This document shows, piece by piece, positions 1-5,833 of a stretch of 13,071 nt of DNA. Location of the stretch: NCBI GenBank assembly GCA_005792225.1, contig SXSP01000221.1, forward strand, positions 1 to 13,071, given 5' to 3'. The DNA is from Bdellovibrionales bacterium. GTDB lineage: Bacteria > Bdellovibrionota > Bdellovibrionia > Bdellovibrionales > JAMPXM01. The notes beneath the pieces are model-generated. The model did no database searches, was not told the origin of the DNA, and was given only the letters and a program-made list of their open reading frames with translations. Every line of letters begins with the position of its first letter. Position 1 is the stretch's first letter. A program made the translations under genes and the position numbers.

Positions 1-326
1 CAACGCTTCAGAAAGCCATCCGGGTTAATAGCGCAGACAGCGTCGCCATTACACTTCTGGATGTACTTAGCGGAGTCGGCAGCCTTCGAATATGTGTCGA
101 TTATCGAACTGAGAACGGTCGATCTGAGCCAATTTTTGAGGAGCTCAAGGGCTGGAACGAGGATATTACCTCGATGAAGACCTATGGCGAACTGCCGACA
201 AATGCCAAGGCTTACCTTGATCGAATCACGCAGCTTCTAAACGTCCCTATTTCTTTGGTTTCCGTGGGGCCTGAAAGATCTCAAACAATTGTTACTCCGC
301 AAGGTGCCACTCTTTTGGGTCAGTAG
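1..326 (+). CDS. purA: adenylosuccinate synthetase, C-terminal fragment
   Basis: This frame is open from the left edge (first full codon at base 3) to a TAG at 324-326 and encodes 107 residues. The enzyme joins IMP and aspartate with GTP to form adenylosuccinate, the first committed step of AMP synthesis in the cytoplasm. The fragment matches the C-terminal end of PurA as I know it: a VNSADSVAITLLDVLSG segment (the conserved 'N...TKLDVL' region), then a short RICVDY strand, GWNEDIT, an ELP..AKAYLDRI helix and the terminal VPISLVSVGPERSQTI block, which is the family signature near the end of the protein. The gene begins outside the window. The protein ends a few residues after the last motif, as expected for a complete C-terminus, so nothing suggests truncation on this side. 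Identification is by recalled family motifs, not a search. Confidence 0.93.
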   Translation, partial: TLQKAIRVNSADSVAITLLDVLSGVGSLRICVDYRTENGRSEPIFEELKGWNEDITSMKTYGELPTNAKAYLDRITQLLNVPISLVSVGPERSQTIVTPQGATLLGQ

Positions 327-361
327 TTTCGGTTAATAAACAACGGGTCACTAAGTTTGCA

Positions 362-375
362 CTAGGCGCCCCTAG
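362..375 (+). terminator. possible hairpin terminator downstream of purA
   Basis: CTAGG and CCTAG form a perfect 5-bp stem around a CGCC loop, 36 bases after the purA stop. There is no T-run after it, so termination is only a guess; it is followed at once by a second hairpin (390-410). Confidence 0.25.
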
Positions 376-389
376 CGAATTGAACTCGA

Positions 390-410
390 AAATGGGTTCA
401 AATCCCATTT
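390..410 (+). other. tRNA T-arm-like hairpin without a tRNA
   Basis: AAATGGG and CCCATTT pair perfectly around a TTCAAAT loop, which is the sequence and geometry of a tRNA T-arm (5-bp stem, 7-nt loop beginning TTC). I looked upstream for the acceptor, D and anticodon arms of a 75-90 nt tRNA and did not find them. The nearest acceptor-like match is GCACTAG at 359-365 against TAGGTGC at 410-416, one base short of pairing and only about 58 bases long overall. It could be a decayed tRNA, an attachment-site remnant, or an unrelated hairpin in the purA 3' region. Confidence 0.3.
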
Positions 411-910
411 AGGTGCGAGCGCGGGAGATGCCGAGGGCATCTCGAGCGCCTCAGGCGGGAGCTCGGCGGTACCGGTTTGCGCGCAGGCAGAGCGGACCGC
501 ACGACGTTTCGACCTGCTCAATGCAGGTCGGACACGAGCTCTCGATTCACGTCCCGACAAGACGCTATCCCCCGGTAACCGACGCCTCCTTGGTTTACCA
601 AGTCCTAGAGATTTTTAATCAACCAGGCTCGCAGAGGTCCGCGACGATGAAAGGAGTCTTCGAGGCCGAGCGTTGGAAAGCCGTTCCGGTGTACGCCAAA
701 GATCAGAGAGATGCTGTCGCACTCATCCGTTCGAAGAACTTCAGGTGACCGCTCAATAAGACGCATTCGCGCTCGATCGCAGACGGCATTCAAACTTACA
801 GCCCTCACGTCCGGCTCAGGTCCGGATCAATCTTTGCGCGCAAAACTATGAGAACCACTCGCCAGCGCGACGGCCGCGAACCGGAGGCTCGACTGCGGCA
901 AGCGATTTTT

Positions 911-923
911 GAATGTGACATTC
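911..923. promoter_or_regulatory. small perfect dyad upstream of the 203-aa gene
   Basis: GAATGT-G-ACATTC is a perfect 6+1+6 dyad, 79 bases before the ATG at 1003. Its size suits a dimeric repressor, but I could not place a convincing -35/-10 pair beside it. Confidence 0.25.
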
Positions 924-1002
924 GACAAAACTGAGGAATTTTCAGAGACAATCCTGGCTGCCGCTGGTAGGCATCTCGAGTCACTCAAACAGGGCTGGGT
1001 TT

Positions 1003-1614
1003 ATGACGATTCCGATTCGCAATGTTCCAATCTATCTCCCTAATTTAGACTTTCGCTGGCGACTCGAAGCCCGCAAGCTTCGTGAGGATACCGAGTTCGA
1101 CGAAGCCCTCCTCGAAATCATCGACGAGGCTGATGAGCGGGCAGAGTCTTTTAAGGAAGACTTGGCCGAGTTTGATCCCGTGCAGGCAGCGGAAGAATTC
1201 AAACTGGACCTCATCACGGCACGGATCAAGGTTTATGACCCAGACTGGCTTAAAGAAAAATTTGGTTCTTATGTTTTTGCCAACGCACTTCTCGTGTTTT
1301 GTCGGAAGGTAGAACCCAGTCACGAGTGGGAAGTTGTTGAGTCAGACCAACATTCCGTCGTGGCCAACAAAGATCGAACATTGGTTGCGGATTTCGTCCT
1401 CTCTCACAAGCTCTCTGCGGCCGCTTCTCTTTTGCACGCAGGAGACAAAACGATGGAAGACGTTCCGGGTGCTCTCGAGGAACTCACCGACTATCTTGAA
1501 GAAGAGGTTCGCATGAACGAGTGGCGCATCTCGGTCGCAAAGGGACATCTCAAGAAGTACGGAAGTAAGGCCGATGTGGTTCCTCTCCATCGAGACGACA
1601 ACGAACGCCCCTAA
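1003..1614 (+). CDS. hypothetical protein, 203 aa
   Basis: I do not recognise this family. The protein is soluble, with no signal peptide or membrane segment. It opens with a short hydrophobic strand-like stretch (residues 1-17), followed by a long charged, Glu-rich helical region (about 20-70) likely to form extended helices. A more globular middle (about 75-140) contains FGSYVFANALLVFCRK and a TLVADFVLSHKLSAAASLL helix. Another acidic helix (GALEELTDYLEEEVRMNEWRIS) precedes a polar tail. The ATG has only a weak ribosome site (AGGG/GGG about 7-11 bases upstream); the frame stays open back to 919 but holds no better start. It has its own promoter space on the left and converges with the helicase gene on the right, 29 bases apart, so it is probably transcribed alone. 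Codon use resembles its neighbours, which supports it as a real gene. Confidence 0.75.
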   Translation: MTIPIRNVPIYLPNLDFRWRLEARKLREDTEFDEALLEIIDEADERAESFKEDLAEFDPVQAAEEFKLDLITARIKVYDPDWLKEKFGSYVFANALLVFCRKVEPSHEWEVVESDQHSVVANKDRTLVADFVLSHKLSAAASLLHAGDKTMEDVPGALEELTDYLEEEVRMNEWRISVAKGHLKKYGSKADVVPLHRDDNERP

Positions 1615-1630
1615 CGGAGGACGCGTTCGT
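1601..1630. terminator. inverted repeat between convergent genes
   Basis: ACGAACGC (1601-1608) and GCGTTCGT (1623-1630) are perfect 8-bp complements around a 14-base loop that contains the TAA of the 203-aa gene. The position between two convergent genes suggests a shared terminator, but there is no T-run on either strand. Confidence 0.3.
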
Positions 1631-1643
1631 GAGCTCGGCTAGA

Positions 1644-2840
1644 TCAACGCCGCCCGCGCTTCTGCGCCCGCCCCGGTTGCCTCGTTTTCTTTTTCGATAC
1701 GCCGGTCTTACCGGGCCGTTTTGCACGCGGCTGATCTGGAAAAAGCCAGCGAGCGGCCGGGCCCTCCTCATCGCGCTCCGTAATTAAATTCACGACCAGA
1801 CCCGCGCGGCCCGCGCGCGCCGTGCGGCCCACGCGGTGAAGATAGTTTTCGTGCTGTTTCGGGAGATGATAATTGATCACGCGGCTCACCCCGGTGATGT
1901 CGAGGCCGCGGCCCGCAAGATCGGTTGCCACGAGGATGTCGACTTCGCCGTTGACGAACTTCTTGTAGTTCTTGCGGCGCACATCTGATTCCATCTCGCC
2001 ACGATAGATCGCGCAAGAGTAGCCTTTGTCTTTGAGTTCCTTCGCGATGCGGTCGCACTGCTCGCGAGTGTTCGTGAAGAGAAGAGTTCCACCTTCAACT
2101 TTTTCTTTTAGGACTTTTTCGAGAACCGGCCAGCGCTTTCCGTCTTCGACCGGAAGGTTGCGGGTGGTGAGGCTCTTCACGGTCTTCCCACTTCCCGCAC
2201 TCTTGATGACATTCGCGTTCTCAAAGAGATTGTCGATCAGCTCTTGCACCTTCGGCGTGAGCGTCGCTGTGAAGAGTGCCAGCCGTAATTCTTCTGGGCA
2301 GGCTTCCGCGATCGCCTCGGAGTCGGACTTAAAACCTTCATCCATCATTTGATCGGCTTCGTCGAAGACGAGTGCGCGGACGTCGTCGAGATGGATCGCT
2401 TGATCTTTCATCAGCTGAACGAGGCGACCCGGTGTCGCGAGGAGAATCTCAAAAACGCCCGCTACGTTTCTCCGGGTTTGCTCCATCGGAGTGCCGCCGA
2501 GAGCTGCGCGAACCCGGAGGCGGGTGTCGTGCGTGAGAGTTTTGAAGACCTTCGCGATCTGTTCACCCAACTCACGTGTCGGCACCATGACCAGGGCCCG
2601 GGGTGTGCTCTCATCGAGAACGGGGTCATACTTGTTTTCAAGTTCCTTCAAGAGATGGAGGAGGGGAAGAGCGTAGGCGAGAGTCTTGCCGCTCCCGGTC
2701 TCCGAAACTCCGACGACCGACTCGCCCTCGAGCATGAGCGGCACGATGCGAGCCTGGATCTCGGTGGGAGTCAGGAGCTTCTTTTCCTTGAGAGTGGTCA
2801 GGAGCGACGGGAGCAGGGGCAATTCAGAGAATGATTTCAT
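1644..2840 (-). CDS. DEAD-box ATP-dependent RNA helicase, RhlE/DbpA-like
   Basis: This encodes an ATP-driven enzyme that unwinds or remodels short RNA duplexes, usually in ribosome assembly, RNA decay or cold adaptation. From the ATG at 2840 it is 398 aa and has the full motif set. The Q motif has F4 and Q29, motif I is SETGSGKT (46-53), Ia PTREL (87-91), Ib TPGRL (136-140) and II DEAD (160-163). Motif III reads TAT rather than the usual SAT (191-193). Domain 2 follows with LLFTNTREQCDR, TDLAGRGLD (from about 306) and HRVGRTAR (335-342). The last ~25 residues are a Lys/Arg-rich tail, a common RNA-binding extension. An upstream in-frame ATG at 2882 would add 14 residues, but these codons run through a terminator-like hairpin and are unlike the family. 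Neither start has a strong ribosome site. The gene is divergent from the MerR-polymerase fusion. The exact subfamily cannot be fixed by eye. Confidence 0.93.
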   Translation of the reverse strand: MKSFSELPLLPSLLTTLKEKKLLTPTEIQARIVPLMLEGESVVGVSETGSGKTLAYALPLLHLLKELENKYDPVLDESTPRALVMVPTRELGEQIAKVFKTLTHDTRLRVRAALGGTPMEQTRRNVAGVFEILLATPGRLVQLMKDQAIHLDDVRALVFDEADQMMDEGFKSDSEAIAEACPEELRLALFTATLTPKVQELIDNLFENANVIKSAGSGKTVKSLTTRNLPVEDGKRWPVLEKVLKEKVEGGTLLFTNTREQCDRIAKELKDKGYSCAIYRGEMESDVRRKNYKKFVNGEVDILVATDLAGRGLDITGVSRVINYHLPKQHENYLHRVGRTARAGRAGLVVNLITERDEEGPAARWLFPDQPRAKRPGKTGVSKKKTRQPGRAQKRGRR

Positions 2841-2856
2841 GGCGGGACTATCGACG

Positions 2857-2902
2857 AAAAAAAGCCGGGTGTCGACCCGCATTGAAAAATCTCAATGCAG
2901 GG
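2857..2902 (-). promoter_or_regulatory. candidate attenuator in the helicase leader
   Basis: On the minus strand the leader first reads a 7-bp hairpin, plus-strand positions 2879-2898 (GCATTGA / TCAATGC, 6-base loop). This can be extended by CCC/GGG (2876-2878 with 2900-2902) across one bulged base. It then reads a second hairpin, CGGGT-CGAC-ACCCG (2866-2879), followed directly by seven Ts (2857-2863 complement), a typical intrinsic terminator shape 16 bases before the helicase ATG. The GGG used to extend the first hairpin is the same GGG that forms the terminator stem, so the two structures compete. I infer attenuation; the stems are short and no function is proven. Confidence 0.45.
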
Positions 2903-2970
2903 GAGGGGATTTTGGAAGTGGGCAGCGGCGGCGCGAACCTCACGGTGCCCCAATTTCTGCCTGACCCCTA

Positions 2971-3001
2971 TTGACCTTGTCGTTACGTCAAACCCCATGA
3001 T
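2971..3001 (+). promoter_or_regulatory. MerR-type promoter with 19-bp spacer and internal operator
   Basis: A -35 box TTGACC (2971-2976) and a -10 box CATGAT (2996-3001, 4 of 6 consensus bases) are separated by 19 bp. This over-long spacer is the hallmark of promoters that MerR proteins activate by DNA distortion. Inside the spacer lies the dyad TTGTCGT-T-ACGTCAA (2977-2991), 7-base half-sites with one mismatch, very like known MerR-family operators. The downstream gene encodes a MerR protein, so autoregulation is the simplest reading. On the minus strand the same dyad contains a TTGACG that could serve as a -35 for the helicase. Confidence 0.6.
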
Positions 3002-3026
3002 GAACTCGATGGGAAGGAAATCGACC

Positions 3027-4559
3027 ATGCTCTCGATCGGACAGTTTGCAAGTCAGGCCCAAGTTTCCGCACGTACCGTGCGCTACTACGAGTCTTTGGG
3101 ACTTTTGCCAACATCCCCTCGCGGAGAAAACAATTACCGTTTCTATAACCCGGATTTGCTTGAGCGGATGAGCCGCATTCGCGACTTGCAAAGCCTGGGA
3201 TTCAGCCTCGACGACATCAAGATGATCATCAGCTTTTCGGACGCCGAACTGAAGGTCCGTTTGAACGAGCGTCTGTTGGAGATAGAAGTGGAAATGGACA
3301 ATCTCGAGGAGCGTCGAAGTCGCGTGCGAAATCTCCTTTCCGTCAGCGACAAAATCAAAACTGGTGAAGTTCTCACCGCGACGGAAAGGAATCTTTATAT
3401 GGAAAATTTCAGAGAGGAAGTTATGCGGGGTCTCCGCGCTCGTTACGATGGCCTGTCGGAATCAGCGCTCGCTTATTTGAAGCGCGACACCTGGCTCGAC
3501 ATGCATCCGCAAGTCGGCGAGTTCATTGAAGCGGTGAAGAAGTGCATGGATTTCGCAAAAAGAAAAAACCTGGCTGTCGGAACCGCTCGCGGAAGTCTTC
3601 CGGCCAGCATTTCAGCATTCAGTCTAGGGTTATCGGTCGTCGACCCGTTGAAGTACGAGATGGTGCCGGAGAGACTCTCGGCTCAGAGCCCGCTCTTTCA
3701 TATCGATGTCGAATTCGAGCGCGGCCAAGAGTTCGTGGATTACTGCCGCGAAATTAATAAGTCACTTTCCTACGGCGAAGTCCAGGCTTTCAAGATGCCT
3801 CTGATTGACATCGTTAAAGCGACTCATAAGGCCATCGGAAAAGAGATTCAGTACGACGGCATTGACGATGATTCAGATCTCGTATTGGAACCGTTCAGGA
3901 ACCGCGATCTAGAAAAGATTTTCCAATTTGATTTCTCAGCTGATGCACTCATCATGAACTTCGAAAGATTTTTGCCCGAGTTCCTCGGACTTCAAAAAAT
4001 GAGGGAGCACTTCGAGGGGCAAGAGGTTTTCACGTTTAGAGATATCATCAACATCACCGCGCTTTGGCGCCCACACTCACAAGAAATTGTAGATAGAATT
4101 AATTTATACCGCCAAGCGAAGGCAAGGCAGTTCTCATACGGGTTTCTTTCCAGAGAAATGGAAGCTTGGTTGAGACCTAATTTCGGCGTCATCATCTATC
4201 ATGAGGACTTGATCAAAATCATATCCGACTCGACGGGATGGGATCTCGCCAAAAGTAATTCTCTTCGGAGGGTTTGCATGAAGGGCAAAAATGCCCAGCG
4301 GGATCAGGATCCAAATTGGCTCGAATTTCAAACCATGGTGCCCCAGACGATGATCGACCTCTTGGCCGAAGAGAGCAAATGGACGTTCTGCATGCCCCAC
4401 GCTTTTGCATTCGGAAGATTTACGAAGCAGACGGCTGTCCTGAAGACATTGCACAAGGTCGCCTATTACAACGAAATCGAGAGATTCGAACAAAAACATG
4501 GTTTTAGGTGGGATGACATTGGAATTCATATTAAAGGTATCTCGCTCCACCAAGGCTGA
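3027..4559 (+). CDS. MerR DNA-binding domain fused to a degenerate DnaE-like polymerase core
   Basis: This 510-aa protein starts at the ATG at 3027, behind a good AAGGA site and downstream of a MerR-type promoter; longer in-frame starts would precede or overlap the promoter. Residues 1-70 are a canonical MerR winged helix (LSIGQFA, VSARTVRYYESLGLL, YRFYNPDLLERM, LGFSLDDIK). Residues 73-110 form the usual dimerisation helix. Residues ~145-490 resemble DNA polymerase III alpha. ARGSLPASISAFSLGL..VDPLKY...ERL (188-216) matches the palm GRGS..GSLVAYALGI..DPL....ERF. IFQF (298-301) matches VFQLES, and FRDIINITALWRP (337-349) matches FEDxIALxALxRPGP. LRPNFGVIIYHEDLIKI..STGWDL...SLRR (382-415) matches LxPTYGIxxYQEQVMQIA..GYxLG.AD.LRR. 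The catalytic DxD aligns with H225-I-D227, and the third Asp (KFDF) with P258. PHP, distal palm and C-terminal domains are absent. I infer a catalytically dead polymerase serving as a ligand- or DNA-sensing regulatory domain. Confidence 0.88.
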   Translation: MLSIGQFASQAQVSARTVRYYESLGLLPTSPRGENNYRFYNPDLLERMSRIRDLQSLGFSLDDIKMIISFSDAELKVRLNERLLEIEVEMDNLEERRSRVRNLLSVSDKIKTGEVLTATERNLYMENFREEVMRGLRARYDGLSESALAYLKRDTWLDMHPQVGEFIEAVKKCMDFAKRKNLAVGTARGSLPASISAFSLGLSVVDPLKYEMVPERLSAQSPLFHIDVEFERGQEFVDYCREINKSLSYGEVQAFKMPLIDIVKATHKAIGKEIQYDGIDDDSDLVLEPFRNRDLEKIFQFDFSADALIMNFERFLPEFLGLQKMREHFEGQEVFTFRDIINITALWRPHSQEIVDRINLYRQAKARQFSYGFLSREMEAWLRPNFGVIIYHEDLIKIISDSTGWDLAKSNSLRRVCMKGKNAQRDQDPNWLEFQTMVPQTMIDLLAEESKWTFCMPHAFAFGRFTKQTAVLKTLHKVAYYNEIERFEQKHGFRWDDIGIHIKGISLHQG

Positions 4560-4581
4560 GTCCTGACGCCGTGAACGCCAT

Positions 4582-4625
4582 CGAAGGCCAGTTTTCGCAC
4601 CAGCCGATGACGGCCTCGTCTTTTT
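4582..4625 (+). terminator. candidate intrinsic terminator after the MerR-polymerase gene
   Basis: CGAAGGCC (4582-4589) can pair with GGCCTCG (4612-4618) with one bulged A, followed by TCTTTTT (4619-4625). An alternative 4-bp hairpin GACG-GCCT-CGTC (4609-4620) sits right against the same T-run. It lies 23 bases after the stop of the fusion gene and before the next ATG. The loop is long, so strength is uncertain. Confidence 0.4.
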
Positions 4626-4642
4626 GGCTCACGATTTAAGAT

Positions 4643-5632
4643 ATGAGTTGGCGGAGTGTCCCTGCTCTCTTGGTGGGTCTTTTAGGTTTGTTTTTTCTTT
4701 CTGGGCGGAGCTTCTCACCCGAGAAGCCGTCAACGTCCGTTCTCGGTAAGAACAACGAAGCTGCGAAAAGTCTCAGGTCGCTCGCGACCTCGGCCCAGCC
4801 GCTCTCCGCAGCTCCGCCGGCTCCTCTGGGGCCGGCGGCTTCTTCTTCTCTGGGCAGCGATGAGCCGTCGTGCTGGGCGAAGTTAAATTCCGAACTCGGT
4901 GATCAGAGTTTTCGACCCACGCACTTGGAAAATCTGGTGGGCGATTGGTATCTCTCGGAGGACGATCGAACTCGGGCCGAGAGACCCTCTTCCACGGAGG
5001 GAAAATTCATTCTCGCACTGGCGCGAGCGGGGCTCCTTGAAGGTAAGCGTATAGAACCCGATGACGAAGAAGCGTTGACGTTATTAGATGAAGTCAGCGA
5101 GGACGACCCCGGAAACTCGGCGCCGTTTCTCTATGCGGCGATGATTGAAGGTCGCCGTGGCAATCACGAGCGTTCCGCCGAACTCTTCGCGCAAGCTGAA
5201 AAGACGGATCGATTTGACTCGTACATGACGTCGGTTGCGAAGTCTCTTTTCGGTCAGGTGCGTACATCGTCGGATCTGATTCAAGCTTATGGACTATGGT
5301 CGACACTCGCCATTCCAGATCTTATTGCGCTCAAGAATGACTTGCTCAATCGTGGCGGCAAATTGTTCGCTCACCAGCTCATGAAGAGCGGATTAGGGGA
5401 TGATTCGATGGTCGCCGACGTCGAATGGTTTCCCTTAGAGTACGCCATCGGAAAATCTTTATTAAATGCGCTCGAGCCGAACAACGCGCATCCGAGTTAT
5501 CGGCAGATTTTGAAACTCAAAAACGAAAAGAGTTCGGTGAGCGCGGAGCAAGTCCACTCTGAACTGCAGTCGAAGTGCGAAGCCTCGGTCCTCGATCCGA
5601 TGGTTGAACTCCTGCGAAGCCGGCTTCCTTAG
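4643..5632 (+). CDS. N-terminally anchored TPR-like hypothetical protein, 329 aa
   Basis: I do not recognise an orthologue. Residues ~6-20 are strongly hydrophobic (VPALLVGLLGLFFLS) with an Arg before them. There is no clear signal-peptidase site or lipobox, so the protein is probably anchored in the inner membrane with its body in the periplasm. Residues ~48-72 are an Ala/Pro/Ser-rich linker. About 144-192 reads like one to two TPR helices (ALTLLDEVSEDDP..SAPFLYAAMIEGRRGNHERSAELFAQAEK). The C-terminal half is helical and unassigned. Two cysteines, one just after the linker (SCW, 77) and one near the end (KCEAS), could form a disulfide. The ATG has only a weak ribosome site (TTTAAG) but is the only start that keeps the hydrophobic segment. 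It stands alone between a candidate terminator and a hairpin-rich spacer. TPR modules suggest a protein-protein interaction role; nothing more specific can be said. Confidence 0.75.
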   Translation: MSWRSVPALLVGLLGLFFLSGRSFSPEKPSTSVLGKNNEAAKSLRSLATSAQPLSAAPPAPLGPAASSSLGSDEPSCWAKLNSELGDQSFRPTHLENLVGDWYLSEDDRTRAERPSSTEGKFILALARAGLLEGKRIEPDDEEALTLLDEVSEDDPGNSAPFLYAAMIEGRRGNHERSAELFAQAEKTDRFDSYMTSVAKSLFGQVRTSSDLIQAYGLWSTLAIPDLIALKNDLLNRGGKLFAHQLMKSGLGDDSMVADVEWFPLEYAIGKSLLNALEPNNAHPSYRQILKLKNEKSSVSAEQVHSELQSKCEASVLDPMVELLRSRLP

Positions 5633-5833
5633 GCTCCGCTCCAAGCATACTGCGTCCGAGTGGTACGCGTTCGCCGATTCGCGAAATGAAACACAAATTT
5701 CGACGGTGTTCTTGACCGTCAGGGCGGCTGACGCCCGACGATTTATTGATCACATCGAGGTGAATTCAGTGATTTTCCGCTGTTTCGGGTCTTTAGAAGT
5801 TCGGCCATACTGGGAACCTCAGAGGGGGAAGTG
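5633..5833. other. 201-bp spacer with overlapping alternative hairpins
   Basis: No gene fits here; the plus-strand open frame from 5604 starts inside the previous gene and has no recognisable product. Three perfect stems overlap: GACGGT/ACCGTC (5702-5720), CGTCAG/CTGACG (5717-5733) and GGGCG/CGCCC (5722-5736). Only one or two of these can form at a time. They may belong to the 3' end of the TPR-like transcript or the leader of the CotH gene. The last 12 bases hold the strong GAGGGGGAA ribosome site of the CotH gene. Confidence 0.45.

Larger units (their letters stand above)
327..1002. other. intergenic region with clustered stem-loops, no confident gene
   Basis: Between purA and the 203-aa gene I see no recognisable protein. 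Perfect short hairpins lie at 362-375, 390-410, 425-443 (8-bp stem GAGATGCC, loop GAG), 510-530 (8-bp stem CGACCTGC, loop TCAAT) and 589-602 (CTTGG, loop TTTA). An open frame runs from 413 to 748 on the plus strand. Its last third (about 580-748) uses codons like the neighbouring genes and could be a small or decayed gene, but the first part is Arg-rich and looks like a non-coding artefact. I searched by eye for RNase P, tmRNA, SRP and 6S core motifs and found none. A 13-bp dyad lies at 911-923. Confidence 0.5.

Noticed and set aside
805..835. GGCTCAGGTCCGG, similar to part of the SRP RNA core
   Set aside because: The following GGAAG..AGCAGCC part of the conserved SRP RNA core is missing and there is no enclosing long hairpin.
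2349..2834. 161-aa plus-strand open frame inside the helicase gene
   Set aside because: It lies fully antisense to conserved helicase motifs and has no family features; it is a shadow of the high-GC coding frame.
2841..2882. 14-residue extension of the helicase from an ATG at 2882
   Set aside because: The codons lie across the terminator-like hairpin and T-run and do not resemble helicase N-termini; the Q motif is correctly spaced from 2840.
2895..3026. 44-residue N-terminal extension of the MerR-polymerase protein
   Set aside because: It would put the start codon upstream of the MerR-type promoter, has no ribosome site and adds residues unlike MerR proteins; the ATG at 3027 with AAGGA fits the family exactly.
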